A DNA stretch of 64,000 bases, taken from positions 5,084,001 to 5,148,000 of the forward strand of contig OY969623.1 of the NCBI GenBank assembly GCA_963701675.1, in the 5' to 3' direction. This stretch comes from G963701675 sp963701675 (GTDB lineage Bacteria; Planctomycetota; Planctomycetia; Gemmatales; Gemmataceae). A model generated the notes under the pieces. That model was not told where the DNA came from, searched no databases, and was given only the letters and a program-made list of their open reading frames with translations. Positions 50,903 to 59,191 of this stretch are shown here, piece by piece (the stretch's first letter is position 1; each line of letters begins with the position of its first letter). The position numbers and the translations under genes were made by a program.

Positions 50903-51142
50903 ATGGCGCACATGCAAAACGGAGAACAAGGAATGCTAGCGGTAAAAGACATTGAGCTGCGCGACTGGTTTGCCGGCCAGGCGCTCGCGGGGATCATGTC
51001 GAATTCCCAGTATCCGCAGCAAAGCTCCGGCGAGCCCTTCGACCAGTTTGCCGCTAGGGTAACCGAGTTTGCTTACCGGATCGCTCATTCAATGATGAAG
51101 CAAGGGCAAAGACTGAAGAAGGAAACTTCCGGCGCGTGGTAG
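50903..51142 (+). CDS. Small helical protein downstream of RNA copy 2
   Basis: 79 residues (MAHMQNGEQGMLAVKDIELR) with GAGGAG upstream. 'DWFAGQALAGIMSNSQYPQQ' and 'DQFAARVTEFAYRIAHSMMK' resemble the small 'DYFAAQALxGL' proteins common in phages and their hosts, whose role is unclear. It is the first gene after the second RNA element, in the position the DUF2294 gene occupies after the first. Confidence 0.65.
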   Translation: MAHMQNGEQGMLAVKDIELRDWFAGQALAGIMSNSQYPQQSSGEPFDQFAARVTEFAYRIAHSMMKQGQRLKKETSGAW

Positions 51143-51266
51143 GACACGGCGACTCCACGGCGCTGCTGATCGGTCTCCTCGAACCCCTCGGTTGAGCAAC
51201 GGCCGTGCACTCTGTTCTTTGTCGCCATGCGAGTTTGTTCATTGGCCAGGAGCCAGAAAGTTTGTG

Positions 51267-51551
51267 ATGACTGCGCAACTTAGAGGTACCGTCGGTCCTG
51301 TCGCTGCGGCCCCCACGTACCGGAATTCAGCGCCCTACCATACGGCGCCGTGGACCACAGAGGAGCGCCTCCTACGCATCGTGTCGATGAGCCAGCAAAT
51401 CAACAAGTACGTCGAGTTCATATCGCAACGAAGCGATCTCCAGGGAACTTCGGGGGAAGCGCGGGAAAAAGCGGTTGTCGCTTTCTACGATCGCATGGCG
51501 GTCTTCGAACGCCAATTGGCCCGAATTCATGACGAGTTCCAACTCGGATGA
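51267..51551 (+). CDS. Hypothetical helical protein
   Basis: 94 residues from 'MTAQLRGTVGPVAAAPTYRN'. Disordered Pro/Ala start, then two long helices ('ERLLRIVSMSQQINKYVEFI', 'AVVAFYDRMAVFERQLARIH'). No signal peptide. Not recognised. An upstream frame extension to 51192 lacks a ribosome-binding site. Confidence 0.6.
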   Translation: MTAQLRGTVGPVAAAPTYRNSAPYHTAPWTTEERLLRIVSMSQQINKYVEFISQRSDLQGTSGEAREKAVVAFYDRMAVFERQLARIHDEFQLG

Positions 51552-51602
51552 GTTGGCTAGGCAGAGAATCGCTGGCGGCAAACTATATGCAAGGGGAAAG
51601 AC

Positions 51603-52301
51603 ATGGCAGACGAGTGGTACTTCGGATGGGGTGATCGCCGATTTGGTCCCTTTTCCGAATCGCAACTAATGGAATTAGCCGGCAAAGGACGAGTCCATCG
51701 CTCGGACACCGTGTGGAAATTGGGCATTGAAAAGGGAATCCCGGCCGCAAAGGTCGGAAACCTCTTTCCGCCGCTTCCTGTGGAAACGGCCTCAGCCGTG
51801 ATTGAGAATCCAACGACATCTGCCCCGCCGGAGACAGTCGAGATTCTCCGGTCGCTACCCTCCACGGCATCGAGTTTTGACAAATGGCTCGCACTTAGCG
51901 GCGACGAGAAAACCGCGGCGGGAAAGCACCATATTTCCGACGACCTAACCGTGAGACCAATAGTAGGACTTGATGATTCACCTTCTCCTATTACCCCGGC
52001 GACCAACGGCTCAACAACGGGCGACGCGCCGTCCAACCGCAACCCTAACGCGTCTAAAGTGACGGACCGACCCAACGGCGACCCGAAGACTTCAAAGCCG
52101 AAGCGAGCCGTCGCGCTCAAAGGCGCGATTATCGCCAATCAGGATGGCGAAAACGTCCAGTATCGGAAAAAGTGCCTACGATGCGGATTTGAGGACCCGA
52201 GCAAAACGAGTCGGCCGATTCGGACGGGAATCCATCGCGACCGTTTCTTTTGCCCGAAATGCCGAAAAGCATCCGAGGTTGAAATCCAAGGCATAGGCTA
52301 A
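51603..52301 (+). CDS. GYF_2-domain protein with C-terminal zinc ribbon
   Basis: 232 residues. Residues 1-60 form a GYF_2 (DUF4339) domain ('EWYFGWGDRRFGPFSESQLM', 'RVHRSDTVWKLGIEKGIPAA'), a peptide-binding fold. A ~110-residue disordered Ser/Pro/Thr linker follows. The C-terminus has a CxxC...CxxC zinc ribbon ('KCLRCGFEDPSK', 'FFCPKCRKASEVE'). No membrane span, unlike many GYF_2 proteins. Confidence 0.85.
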   Translation: MADEWYFGWGDRRFGPFSESQLMELAGKGRVHRSDTVWKLGIEKGIPAAKVGNLFPPLPVETASAVIENPTTSAPPETVEILRSLPSTASSFDKWLALSGDEKTAAGKHHISDDLTVRPIVGLDDSPSPITPATNGSTTGDAPSNRNPNASKVTDRPNGDPKTSKPKRAVALKGAIIANQDGENVQYRKKCLRCGFEDPSKTSRPIRTGIHRDRFFCPKCRKASEVEIQGIG

Positions 52302-52336
52302 CAAACGCACACGCGACGGCTATAAGACGTCATCGT

Positions 52337-52645
52337 TCATGTCTTTGCGGGCGCCTTCGCAACCGAGTGAATGTGGTTGTCGGTGAACACAATCGTTGAT
52401 CCAGCCTTCATATTCGACAGACCGGCGGAGACTGGTTGGTCGGCCAGCTTCCCTCGATAAGCGTCGCCTTTCAAACTTGTGATTCGGACCCGGAGAGTCT
52501 CAGAGGAGCCGGTTGGTGCGATGAACGTCAACTTGACGAAGTCGCCGCTTCGGAGGGCCCTGATCTCTCCGTGGAGTTCGACATCTTCGATGCCCTGCCG
52601 GCGTCGCATTTCCTCAATGTTCTCGATCTCAACCAAGTTTCGCAT
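52337..52645 (-). CDS. Hypothetical beta-rich protein
   Basis: 102 residues (MRNLVEIENIEEMRRRQGIE). A helical N-terminus, then strands 'HGEIRALRSGDFVKLTFIAP', 'ETLRVRITSLKGDAYRGKLA' and 'GSTIVFTDNHIHSVAK', suggesting a small beta-barrel. No signal peptide. First seen on the minus strand after the GYF_2 gene; probably co-transcribed with the two upstream minus-strand genes. Not recognised. Confidence 0.65.
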   Translation of the reverse strand: MRNLVEIENIEEMRRRQGIEDVELHGEIRALRSGDFVKLTFIAPTGSSETLRVRITSLKGDAYRGKLADQPVSAGLSNMKAGSTIVFTDNHIHSVAKAPAKT

Positions 52646-52654
52646 GATCGCGGC

Positions 52655-52933
52655 TCAGTATTGTTTGGTTATCGCGGGTGACGACTCGACAACAGCGCCG
52701 TCAACGTCGCACACCAGGAAATAACTGTGAGCCACCTTAGCTGAGGTAGCGTCAACCCCGACGACAATGTTGACGCGGTAATGATTCGCCCACAGCCAGG
52801 AGACTTGCACCCTGAGTAGGCCTTTCGGATGACCCAACGAATGAACGACGTTTTTGCCAATGGCGGACCTCAACACCAAAGCTGCGTCTTTCGCAGGATC
52901 AGCGGGGTCCTCTTGCTGTTGTTTCGTTGACAT
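52655..52933 (-). CDS. Hypothetical protein
   Basis: 92 residues from 'MSTKQQQEDPADPAKDAALV'. The core 'IGKNVVHSLGHPKGLLRVQV', 'LWANHYRVNIVVGVDATSAK' and 'VAHSYFLVCDVDGAVVESSP' is a small alpha/beta domain. It sits 9 nt upstream of the 102-residue gene and just after the FKBP gene. Not recognised. Confidence 0.65.
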   Translation of the reverse strand: MSTKQQQEDPADPAKDAALVLRSAIGKNVVHSLGHPKGLLRVQVSWLWANHYRVNIVVGVDATSAKVAHSYFLVCDVDGAVVESSPAITKQY

Positions 52934-52956
52934 GCGTTCCTTACTCAATGGAAACT

Positions 52957-53394
52957 TCAGTTTGGATTCTGGATGCCGATGAGTTCCACTTCTACCTCCA
53001 TCGCCAATCCTGCCCAACGATGGTTGGCATCGACGACCACGACTCGGTCACTGACTTCGAGGACGCGGATCAATCGGCGGCGACCTCGATCGTTCGTGAA
53101 CCGCACCCACTTACCGATTTGCAGCGTCGCATTCGCCGGAAATCGCTTGCGAGACAAACGGTGAATTCGCTTGGGATTCGCCTGGCCGTAGGCGAGTTCG
53201 GCGGGAATCGTGAGCGTCGTTCGGGTACCTGGCGCCAGACCGACCAATGCCGTTCCGAGGCCTGGCAGGCGCGGATGGTTGACACCGACAGTCATTTCGA
53301 CCGGGTCACGCCCACGCGAGGACGTCACGGTACCATCCTGGAAGCGTTTATTGTAATGGACCCGGACACGGTCCCCATGCTGTGCAGTTTGCAT
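52957..53394 (-). CDS. FKBP-type peptidyl-prolyl isomerase (SlyD-like)
   Basis: 145 residues. 'MQTAQHGDRVRVHYNKRFQD' and 'PGLGTALVGLAPGTRTTLTI' with 'PAELAYGQANPKRIHRLSR' follow the SlyD/FkpA-type core; the inserted ~50 residues before 'VVVDANHRWAGLAMEVEVEL' correspond to the IF chaperone flap, and NHRWAG matches the 'NHPLAGK' motif of the family. Cytoplasmic folding helper; first gene of the minus-strand trio. Confidence 0.85.
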   Translation of the reverse strand: MQTAQHGDRVRVHYNKRFQDGTVTSSRGRDPVEMTVGVNHPRLPGLGTALVGLAPGTRTTLTIPAELAYGQANPKRIHRLSRKRFPANATLQIGKWVRFTNDRGRRRLIRVLEVSDRVVVVDANHRWAGLAMEVEVELIGIQNPN

Positions 53395-53758
53395 CGAGTG
53401 CTCCTTGAAGGTGCCGCCATTTGATCTAACCGCTCCATCACGTACGTCGTGACGGCCCGGATTGCGGCGGATTTTGTTGCAGTCAGATAAACGGCGACGA
53501 CGGGTGGTGGGCGAGCTGTCTACCGTTGAGGGAATTCCCGGACGGCATCACCGTGCGTACGAGGACAACAATCCGCGTCCTACTCCGCACACTTGATGTC
53601 CGCCAGATCCGAAGAAGGCTCTGGGGAAGAGGAAGGCATCAGGAATGTAGAGCAACAACATCATTCTATCAGACCGTGTGCAAACCGCCATGCCAGAGTC
53701 ACTACGTCCTGTCGCGAGCGCTGATTCTGAGGTGAGTATATCGGGTTTACAAAAAGGC
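53395..53758. other. Intergenic stretch without a supportable gene
   Basis: Short frames exist on both strands but none has a ribosome-binding site or recognisable composition. It should hold the promoter for the minus-strand FKBP trio. Confidence 0.45.
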
Positions 53759-54493
53759 CTAACCGCCGCCTTCCACCACCTCTTTGACGACATCAGGGCA
53801 TTTGGCCCAGGTTGACTGGTAAGTTTCTTCGAGTGGTGCCGGCACGTAGGTGAATGCGTCCAAGAAAATGGGTAGTGACGGCAGAGGATCGCCGACGGCG
53901 ATCGGTTCGACGTAGGCCGTTGTCGGTTCCGCTGCCGAATAAGCAGCAATCGTCAGTGGTTTGTCTGCGGGAAGTGCGAAAGTTTCATCGTGGATTTCGT
54001 CCCAGATCACTTTGTGAATTCCTTGCGGGTCTCGCGCCGTGGGGGGAAACAGATCGACCACCAGCAGATTGATGCCATTCCTGATCAATTCAAGTGCCTT
54101 GTGCGCGAACATTCTCAATGCGTGTTGGCTGTTCTTGTTGCCAGGCGAAACGACCTCGATGACTGCCACGACTTGCCCCAGTCGATGCTTGATCGTGAGT
54201 CGGTTTGCTTTCGAAGCATACGGATCGAGCATGGCCGAGGTGACATGTCTCGCCTTCGGACGTGCTTCAGCGACCGCGACGCCGGCCGTTGACGCAGGCG
54301 AGTCCGACGAGGACGGACGCCGCTTGAGCGTGATTACATCGGGAATAGGACCCCCGATGATCTGCTCCGCTAACGCGAAGTATCCAGGTGGGAGACCGCC
54401 ACCGTTGAGCGCATTCCGTATTTCAATGGTCCACGCTTGATGAAAATCGTGGAAGATTCCGGCTTCAACTCGGGACCAATCATGTACTGGCAT
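53759..54493 (-). CDS. DUF4058 protein (PD-(D/E)XK-like)
   Basis: 244 residues from 'MPVHDWSRVEAGIFHDFHQA'. The DUF4058 family is abundant in planctomycetes and cyanobacteria. Visible family features are 'FHQAWTIEIRNALNGGGLPP', 'GYFALAEQIIGGPIPDVI' and the nuclease-like core 'VVAVIEVVSPGNKN', with E and the K-containing strand. A nuclease activity is not proven. The gene's 3' end also exists as a fossil at 45,575-45,632. Confidence 0.87.
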   Translation of the reverse strand: MPVHDWSRVEAGIFHDFHQAWTIEIRNALNGGGLPPGYFALAEQIIGGPIPDVITLKRRPSSSDSPASTAGVAVAEARPKARHVTSAMLDPYASKANRLTIKHRLGQVVAVIEVVSPGNKNSQHALRMFAHKALELIRNGINLLVVDLFPPTARDPQGIHKVIWDEIHDETFALPADKPLTIAAYSAAEPTTAYVEPIAVGDPLPSLPIFLDAFTYVPAPLEETYQSTWAKCPDVVKEVVEGGG

Positions 54494-54580
54494 GGTTTTT
54501 ATTCCTGATCGCCCCCGCTGCATTCGCCAACGTGATTATACACTTCCCGATGGCATCGTTTCGCCTTACTGTTAATCCGC

Positions 54581-55576
54581 ATGAGCGCCGCATCTGGAGA
54601 AGGCACACTCTTCACCGATCCGTCCGCCAACCGGGCGCGCGAGTTCTTCGCCACCAAACCGCGGGCCATGGTTAGCAAAGTCACGACCGTGGCCGAGGCG
54701 GTGTCGCGGCTGGTGAAAGACGGCGATTATCTCGCCGTCGGCGGTTTCGGCGCCTCGCGCATTCCGACAGCCGTGTTGCACGAGATACTGCGGCAGAACA
54801 AACAAAACCTCGGCATGGCGGGGCACACGGCGACGCACGATTTTCAATTGATCTGCGCGGGGAACCTCACTGGCCGCGGTCAGATGATGACGCGGGTCGA
54901 CGCCGCGTACATCGTGGGGCTCGAAGCCCGTGGCCTGTCGCCACACGCCAGGCGGGTCATGGAATCCGGCGAAGTGCAATGCACCGAGTGGACGAATTAT
55001 GCGCTTGCCGTCCGGTTGAAAGCCGCCGCCATGGGTCTGCCATATTTGCCTTCGCGGTCGATGCTCGGCACCGATACGCTGCGTCACAGTGCGGCGAAGA
55101 CCGTCACCTGTCCGTTCACCGGCGAAAAGTTGTTGGCCTTACCGGCACTTTACCCCGACGTGGCCGCGATTCACGTTCATGAGGCGGATCGTTACGGAAA
55201 TTGCCGGATTCGCGGCATCACTGTTGCCGACCTCGATCTGGCGCGGGCGGCGAAACGCTTGATCATTACCTGCGAACGGTTGATTCCCGACGAGGAAATT
55301 CAATGCGATCCCGGTCGAACGGCGATTCCGTTCTTCTGCGTCGACGCCGTGTGCGAAGTTCCCTTTGGCAGCTATCCGGGCAACATGGCGTACGAGTATT
55401 TCTCCGATGAAGAGCACCTGCGCGCCTGGATGAAGGCGGAGGAGAGCATCGACACATTGAAAGAGTTTCTCGACACCTACGTTCTCGGCGTCGATGATTT
55501 CAACGAATACATTCATCGCTGTGGCGGCACGGCCCGAATGCAACAGTTGCGGCGAAAAGAGTTTTTGCTCCCATGA
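54581..55576 (+). CDS. CoA-transferase subunit A (glutaconate CoA-transferase-like)
   Basis: 331 residues. The family I alpha-subunit motif 'LVKDGDYLAVGGFGASRIPT' (~45-64) contains the GGFG oxyanion loop; 'VHEADRYGNCRIRG' is the usual strand-turn. An ~30-residue N-terminal extension is unusual, and an ATG before 'VSKVTTVAEAV' may be the real start. Overlaps the subunit B gene by 4 nt. Substrate not deducible; family members act on glutaconate, 3-oxoacids or similar. Confidence 0.86.
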   Translation: MSAASGEGTLFTDPSANRAREFFATKPRAMVSKVTTVAEAVSRLVKDGDYLAVGGFGASRIPTAVLHEILRQNKQNLGMAGHTATHDFQLICAGNLTGRGQMMTRVDAAYIVGLEARGLSPHARRVMESGEVQCTEWTNYALAVRLKAAAMGLPYLPSRSMLGTDTLRHSAAKTVTCPFTGEKLLALPALYPDVAAIHVHEADRYGNCRIRGITVADLDLARAAKRLIITCERLIPDEEIQCDPGRTAIPFFCVDAVCEVPFGSYPGNMAYEYFSDEEHLRAWMKAEESIDTLKEFLDTYVLGVDDFNEYIHRCGGTARMQQLRRKEFLLP

Positions 55577-56349
55577 CTCAGGCCTTATACAGCGCAATGG
55601 AGTTGATGGTCTGCTGCGCCGCTCGGTTGCTCGAGGATGGGCGGACCGTGGCGGTGGGCACCGGGGTTCCCTGCGCGGCGGCAATGTTGGCGCAGCGAAC
55701 CCGGGCGCCGAATCTCACCGTGTGCTTCGAAGCCGGCGGCGTGGCGCCACGTTTACCGACCATGCCCATCAGCGTCGGCGACTCACGGACTTTCTATCGT
55801 GCCGCCCTGGCCACCAGCATGGCCGACGTGATGGAGACGTGTCAGCGCGGTATGATCGATTACACGTTTCTCGGCGGCGCACAAATCGACGCCTACGGTA
55901 ATCTGAATTCGACGATCATCGGGACGGACTACGCCAAGCCCAAAGTTCGGCTTCCAGGCAGCGGCGGGGCCAATGATCTAGCCTCGTTCTGTTGGCGCAC
56001 ACTGACCGTGACGAACCACGATCGGCGACGTTTCGTCGAAAAGTTGGACTTTCTCACCACGCCCGGCTATTTGACCGGACCCGGCGCCCGGGAGGAAGCC
56101 GGCTTGGCGCCGGGCACAGGGCCTTACCGGGTAATCACCGACCTGGCTGTAATGGGTTACCACGAACAGACGAAACGGATGGAAGTCATTAGCCTTCATC
56201 CCGGCGTGACGATCGACATGGTTCGACAAGCAACCGGTTTCGTCATTGGCATGCGTGAACCGGTCAGTTCCACCGACCCGCCGACGGAAATGGAGTTGCA
56301 GATTCTTCGCACCGAGGTCGATCCGTATCGCTACGTCATCGGGCGTTGA
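55573..56349 (+). CDS. CoA-transferase subunit B
   Basis: 258 residues. 'GRTVAVGTGVPCAAAMLAQR' and 'NLTVCFEAGGVAPRLP' match the family I beta subunit; the glutamate in 'FEAGG' corresponds to the catalytic residue that forms the CoA thioester. 'GGAQIDAYGNLNSTIIG' and 'GSGGANDLASFCWRT' are also typical. The start overlaps subunit A (ATGA), implying coupled synthesis of a heteromeric enzyme. Confidence 0.88.
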   Translation: MTQALYSAMELMVCCAARLLEDGRTVAVGTGVPCAAAMLAQRTRAPNLTVCFEAGGVAPRLPTMPISVGDSRTFYRAALATSMADVMETCQRGMIDYTFLGGAQIDAYGNLNSTIIGTDYAKPKVRLPGSGGANDLASFCWRTLTVTNHDRRRFVEKLDFLTTPGYLTGPGAREEAGLAPGTGPYRVITDLAVMGYHEQTKRMEVISLHPGVTIDMVRQATGFVIGMREPVSSTDPPTEMELQILRTEVDPYRYVIGR

Positions 56350-57178
56350 CGTCGCTCCCTTCGTACCGCCTCAAGAGCAGGTGTTCCAGGAGCCATGCGA
56401 GAAGCGCGAGACACCGATCGTTGCGATCCCGCGCCGGCTCAAACTCGGAAATCGACATGCCGACGACCTTGTCGGACCAGACGGCGTCGATACAGCGCAG
56501 CACCGTTGTGGAGGCCAAGCCGAACGGCAACGGATGAGAGACGGCGGGGAAGAAGGCCGGGTCAAACACGTCGCAGTCAATATCCAGGAAGATTCGAGTG
56601 GTGGCGTCAGCGCGTTTCTTCAACGTTCGAATCGCCGTTTCCGGATCGAGCGCGAGCGACGTGGCCGATATGGTGCTTCGGTAGTATTTGCCGACGTAGT
56701 TGGCCGGCAAGAGCAGGTCTCGATGCCCGATGTTGATTACCGGCGGGAGAGTGCCATCGCAATGCAGCATGAAATTGCCGTGCGACGGTTCTTCGGTGCA
56801 CTCGTGAAAGTTGTGAATGTCGAGATGGGCGTCGAACTGGACGATCAACGTGTCCGCATCGGGAGTTGCCAGTTGATCATATACCGGCAGAACGCCCAAG
56901 TGATTGCCCGTGACCCAAACAAGGAAGTCGCCCTTGTCCAGAATGCGGCGCGCTGCACGACGCCCACGTTGTCGCCAGTCCGCGTAGTCATCGGTCTTCT
57001 CGAATGCCACGCGGGAAATCCGGACGTGTTCGTTGTAGGTTCGAGCCCGCGTCGCAACTTTCTCGCCGCGATTGTCGGCCAGCATTTCGCGCAGTGCATC
57101 GCCCAATAGTTCGGCGCCGGCGGCTGTTCCCGCGCTTCCGAAAAGTTCGAATGGGAAGATTAACACGTTGGTTTGCAT
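56336..57178 (-). CDS. Ureohydrolase (arginase/agmatinase/formiminoglutamase family)
   Basis: 280 residues from 'MQTNVLIFPFELFGSAGTAA'. The binuclear Mn site is nearly canonical: 'VTGNHLGVLP' (GGDHS position), 'IVQFDAHLDIHNF' (DAHxD), 'RIFLDIDCDVFDPAFF' (DxDxxDP) and 'SISEFEPARD' (E of the last loop). The first motif carries GNH in place of GDH, so the Asp ligand may be missing or shifted. The family cleaves guanidino compounds. Convergent with the CoA-transferase pair, overlapping subunit B by 14 nt. Confidence 0.85.
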   Translation of the reverse strand: MQTNVLIFPFELFGSAGTAAGAELLGDALREMLADNRGEKVATRARTYNEHVRISRVAFEKTDDYADWRQRGRRAARRILDKGDFLVWVTGNHLGVLPVYDQLATPDADTLIVQFDAHLDIHNFHECTEEPSHGNFMLHCDGTLPPVINIGHRDLLLPANYVGKYYRSTISATSLALDPETAIRTLKKRADATTRIFLDIDCDVFDPAFFPAVSHPLPFGLASTTVLRCIDAVWSDKVVGMSISEFEPARDRNDRCLALLAWLLEHLLLRRYEGSDVNAR

Positions 57179-57270
57179 GACGCGGTTCATGATATCCGGC
57201 GAATTCGACTCTTTTAATGCCGGAAAGTCACCTTACAATGGTTAGGCCGCTTTGGCCGACGGAGATTTCA

Positions 57271-57774
57271 ATGCAGGCGATTCACGACTACTACATTGCG
57301 CAAGGGGCCGTCGTCGTGGGCAATGTGGCATTGGCGGCCGGCGTGAATATCTGGTTTTCGGCCGTCGTTCGCGGCGACCTCGGCCGGGTCACCATCGGGC
57401 CGCGCGTCAACGTTCAGGACGGCTGCATTGTCCACACCGATTCGGGTGAGGAGCAAACCATAGAACAAGGCGTGGTGCTCGGTCATGGCGCTGTGCTTCA
57501 CGGCCGGCACATCGGGCAAGATACGCTGATTGGCATTGGCGCTCGACTTCTCAACGGCTGTGAGATCGGCGCCGAGTGCTTGGTTGCCGCGGGAGCGGTC
57601 ATTGCCGAAAAACGCCGAATTCCGCCGCGCTCCGTGGTTGTCGGCGTGCCAGGACGCGTCGTGCGTGAGATAACCGAGGCCGAGTTGGAACGCACCCGCG
57701 CCATCAGTGTGCATTATCTGGAGATGGCCCAGCGTTATGCCCGCGGCGCTTATCCGCCGCCGTGGACGCGCTAA
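57271..57774 (+). CDS. Gamma-carbonic-anhydrase-like hexapeptide protein
   Basis: 167 residues from 'MQAIHDYYIAQGAVVVGNVA' (GGAGA 7 nt upstream; ATGs at 57238 and 57217 are possible). Left-handed beta-helix of hexapeptide repeats. The zinc-binding His set is kept: 'NVQDGCIVHTDSGEEQTIEQ' and 'VLGHGAVLHGRHIG'. 'SVVVGVPGRVVREITEAELE' is the C-terminal helix entry. This is the YrdA/PaaY-type gamma-CA family; CO2 hydration or an acyl-thioesterase role is possible. Confidence 0.9.
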   Translation: MQAIHDYYIAQGAVVVGNVALAAGVNIWFSAVVRGDLGRVTIGPRVNVQDGCIVHTDSGEEQTIEQGVVLGHGAVLHGRHIGQDTLIGIGARLLNGCEIGAECLVAAGAVIAEKRRIPPRSVVVGVPGRVVREITEAELERTRAISVHYLEMAQRYARGAYPPPWTR

Positions 57775-57780
57775 GACCAA

Positions 57781-57917
57781 AAAAAAGAGAAGAAGCGAGA
57801 TGAAGAGTAAGAGTACGAGGAGGACTAAGACTAAGAGCAAGAGAATGAGTACGATGAAATCTTCATTTGGTTCCTACTCATCTTCTTAATCCTAGTCTTA
57901 CTCTTCTTCTTGCTTTT
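57781..57917. repeat. Purine/pyrimidine-biased imperfect inverted repeat
   Basis: About 60 bases almost only of A/G (AAGAGTAAGAGTACGAGGAG and on) are followed by about 60 almost only of T/C that are close to their reverse complement. The strand bias and mirror make it likely to form a long A/G-T/C hairpin; it lies just after the gamma-CA gene and could act as a terminator or spacer. Confidence 0.7.
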
Positions 57918-58024
57918 AGGCGATATTTCTGCCTCGCGTGGTGGTATGCTGGAAAAGATTCCTACTGCACGAGCCCAGTGAGGATAGTGGCTGCCGTAGG
58001 GTAACGTCTGTAAAAAGCAGTTCA

Positions 58025-59191
58025 ATGAGTGTCCCGGCCGAAAAACTCACCTGGCCCACTGAAGAGTCCGCGGTGGCTCCCCCCGCTGACCCGCGCATCG
58101 ACCGCCGACTCGACCTCGACGAAAAACAGAACTGGATAGCCGGTTTACTGGAACAGGTCGAATGCGACGGACTACTCATCCTGGAGCCTGAGAATTTCGC
58201 ATGGCTCACGAGCGGCGGCATCGGACGCGGCATCCTCGACCCCGCCGCGCAGCCCGCCCTCTTCTTTAGTGCTCAGCAACGATGTCTGCTCTGTGCCAAT
58301 GTCGACACGCAACGCCTGTTTGACGAAGAAATCGACGGTCTCGGTTTTCAGTTGAAGGAATGGCCGTGGTATTGGGGAAGAGAGCAACTTGTCGCCGACT
58401 TGTGCCAGAACCGCCGCGTCGCCTGTGATCGGGCCTTCGCCGAATGCAAAAACGTCGGTGATTTATTGCGGCAACGACGCCGGGTCCTGAGCGCCTACGA
58501 ACGCGGCTGCATCCGCTCTCTCGGACAGCTAGTGGCCCACGCCTTGGAGGCGGTCTGTCGCAACCTCGTGCCGCACCAAACCGAACGTGAAGCCGCGGGC
58601 CAAATCGGCCATCGCCTGCTGCATCGCGGCGCTTTTCCGCAATCCATTTGCGTTGCCGCCGACGGGCGATCGCGGACCTATCGCCAAGCCGGCTTTACCT
58701 CCACACCGATTACCCGGTACTGCGTTTTGAGTACGACGACACGAAAATATGGTCTGCATGTGACCGCCTGTCGTTCGATGAGTTTCGGTCCGCTGGAAGA
58801 GGCGTTTCGTAAGGAGCACGAGGCGGCCGCCAAAATCGCCGCCACCTACGTCGGCGCGTCGTGGGCCGACGCCGTGCCGAAAGCCATCCTGAGCACCGGA
58901 AGGCACGTCTACCAAACCAGCCATTTTGAGCACGAGTGGCGTTTAAGTCCGCAAGGATTCGTGACGGGCCGGGCCGCGGTTGAACAAGTCTTGCTGCCGC
59001 AAACCGAGGACCTCCTGCAAACGAACTGGGCCGTCACCTGGCGGGCCAGCGTCGGCGCGGCTCTCAGTTGCGATACCTACCTCATCACGGAGCACGGCCC
59101 GGAAATCGTCACCCCGGCGCAGGCCTGGCCACTCGTGCGCATCCGCTACCATGGCGCGGACATTCTTCAGCCATGTCCGCTCGAAAAGTAG
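58025..59191 (+). CDS. M24 (creatinase/aminopeptidase-P-like) protein without metal ligands
   Basis: 388 residues from 'MSVPAEKLTWPTEESAVAPP'. The N-terminal creatinase-like domain ('WIAGLLEQVECDGLLILEPE', 'NFAWLTSGGIGRG') and a C-terminal pita-bread-like half ('IGHRLLHRGAFPQSICVAAD') are visible. However, the usual DxG...D, H, E, E metal ligands of M24 peptidases are not apparent ('FTSTPITRYCVLSTTTRKYG' where the aspartates belong). Probably a non-catalytic binding or scaffolding homologue. It ends 25 nt inside the GT39 3' end on the other strand. Confidence 0.7.
   Translation: MSVPAEKLTWPTEESAVAPPADPRIDRRLDLDEKQNWIAGLLEQVECDGLLILEPENFAWLTSGGIGRGILDPAAQPALFFSAQQRCLLCANVDTQRLFDEEIDGLGFQLKEWPWYWGREQLVADLCQNRRVACDRAFAECKNVGDLLRQRRRVLSAYERGCIRSLGQLVAHALEAVCRNLVPHQTEREAAGQIGHRLLHRGAFPQSICVAADGRSRTYRQAGFTSTPITRYCVLSTTTRKYGLHVTACRSMSFGPLEEAFRKEHEAAAKIAATYVGASWADAVPKAILSTGRHVYQTSHFEHEWRLSPQGFVTGRAAVEQVLLPQTEDLLQTNWAVTWRASVGAALSCDTYLITEHGPEIVTPAQAWPLVRIRYHGADILQPCPLEK

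Noticed and set aside
52927..53424. 165-codon plus-strand frame opposite the FKBP gene
   Set aside because: The minus strand encodes a recognisable FKBP/SlyD protein; the plus frame shows no domain or ribosome-binding site.
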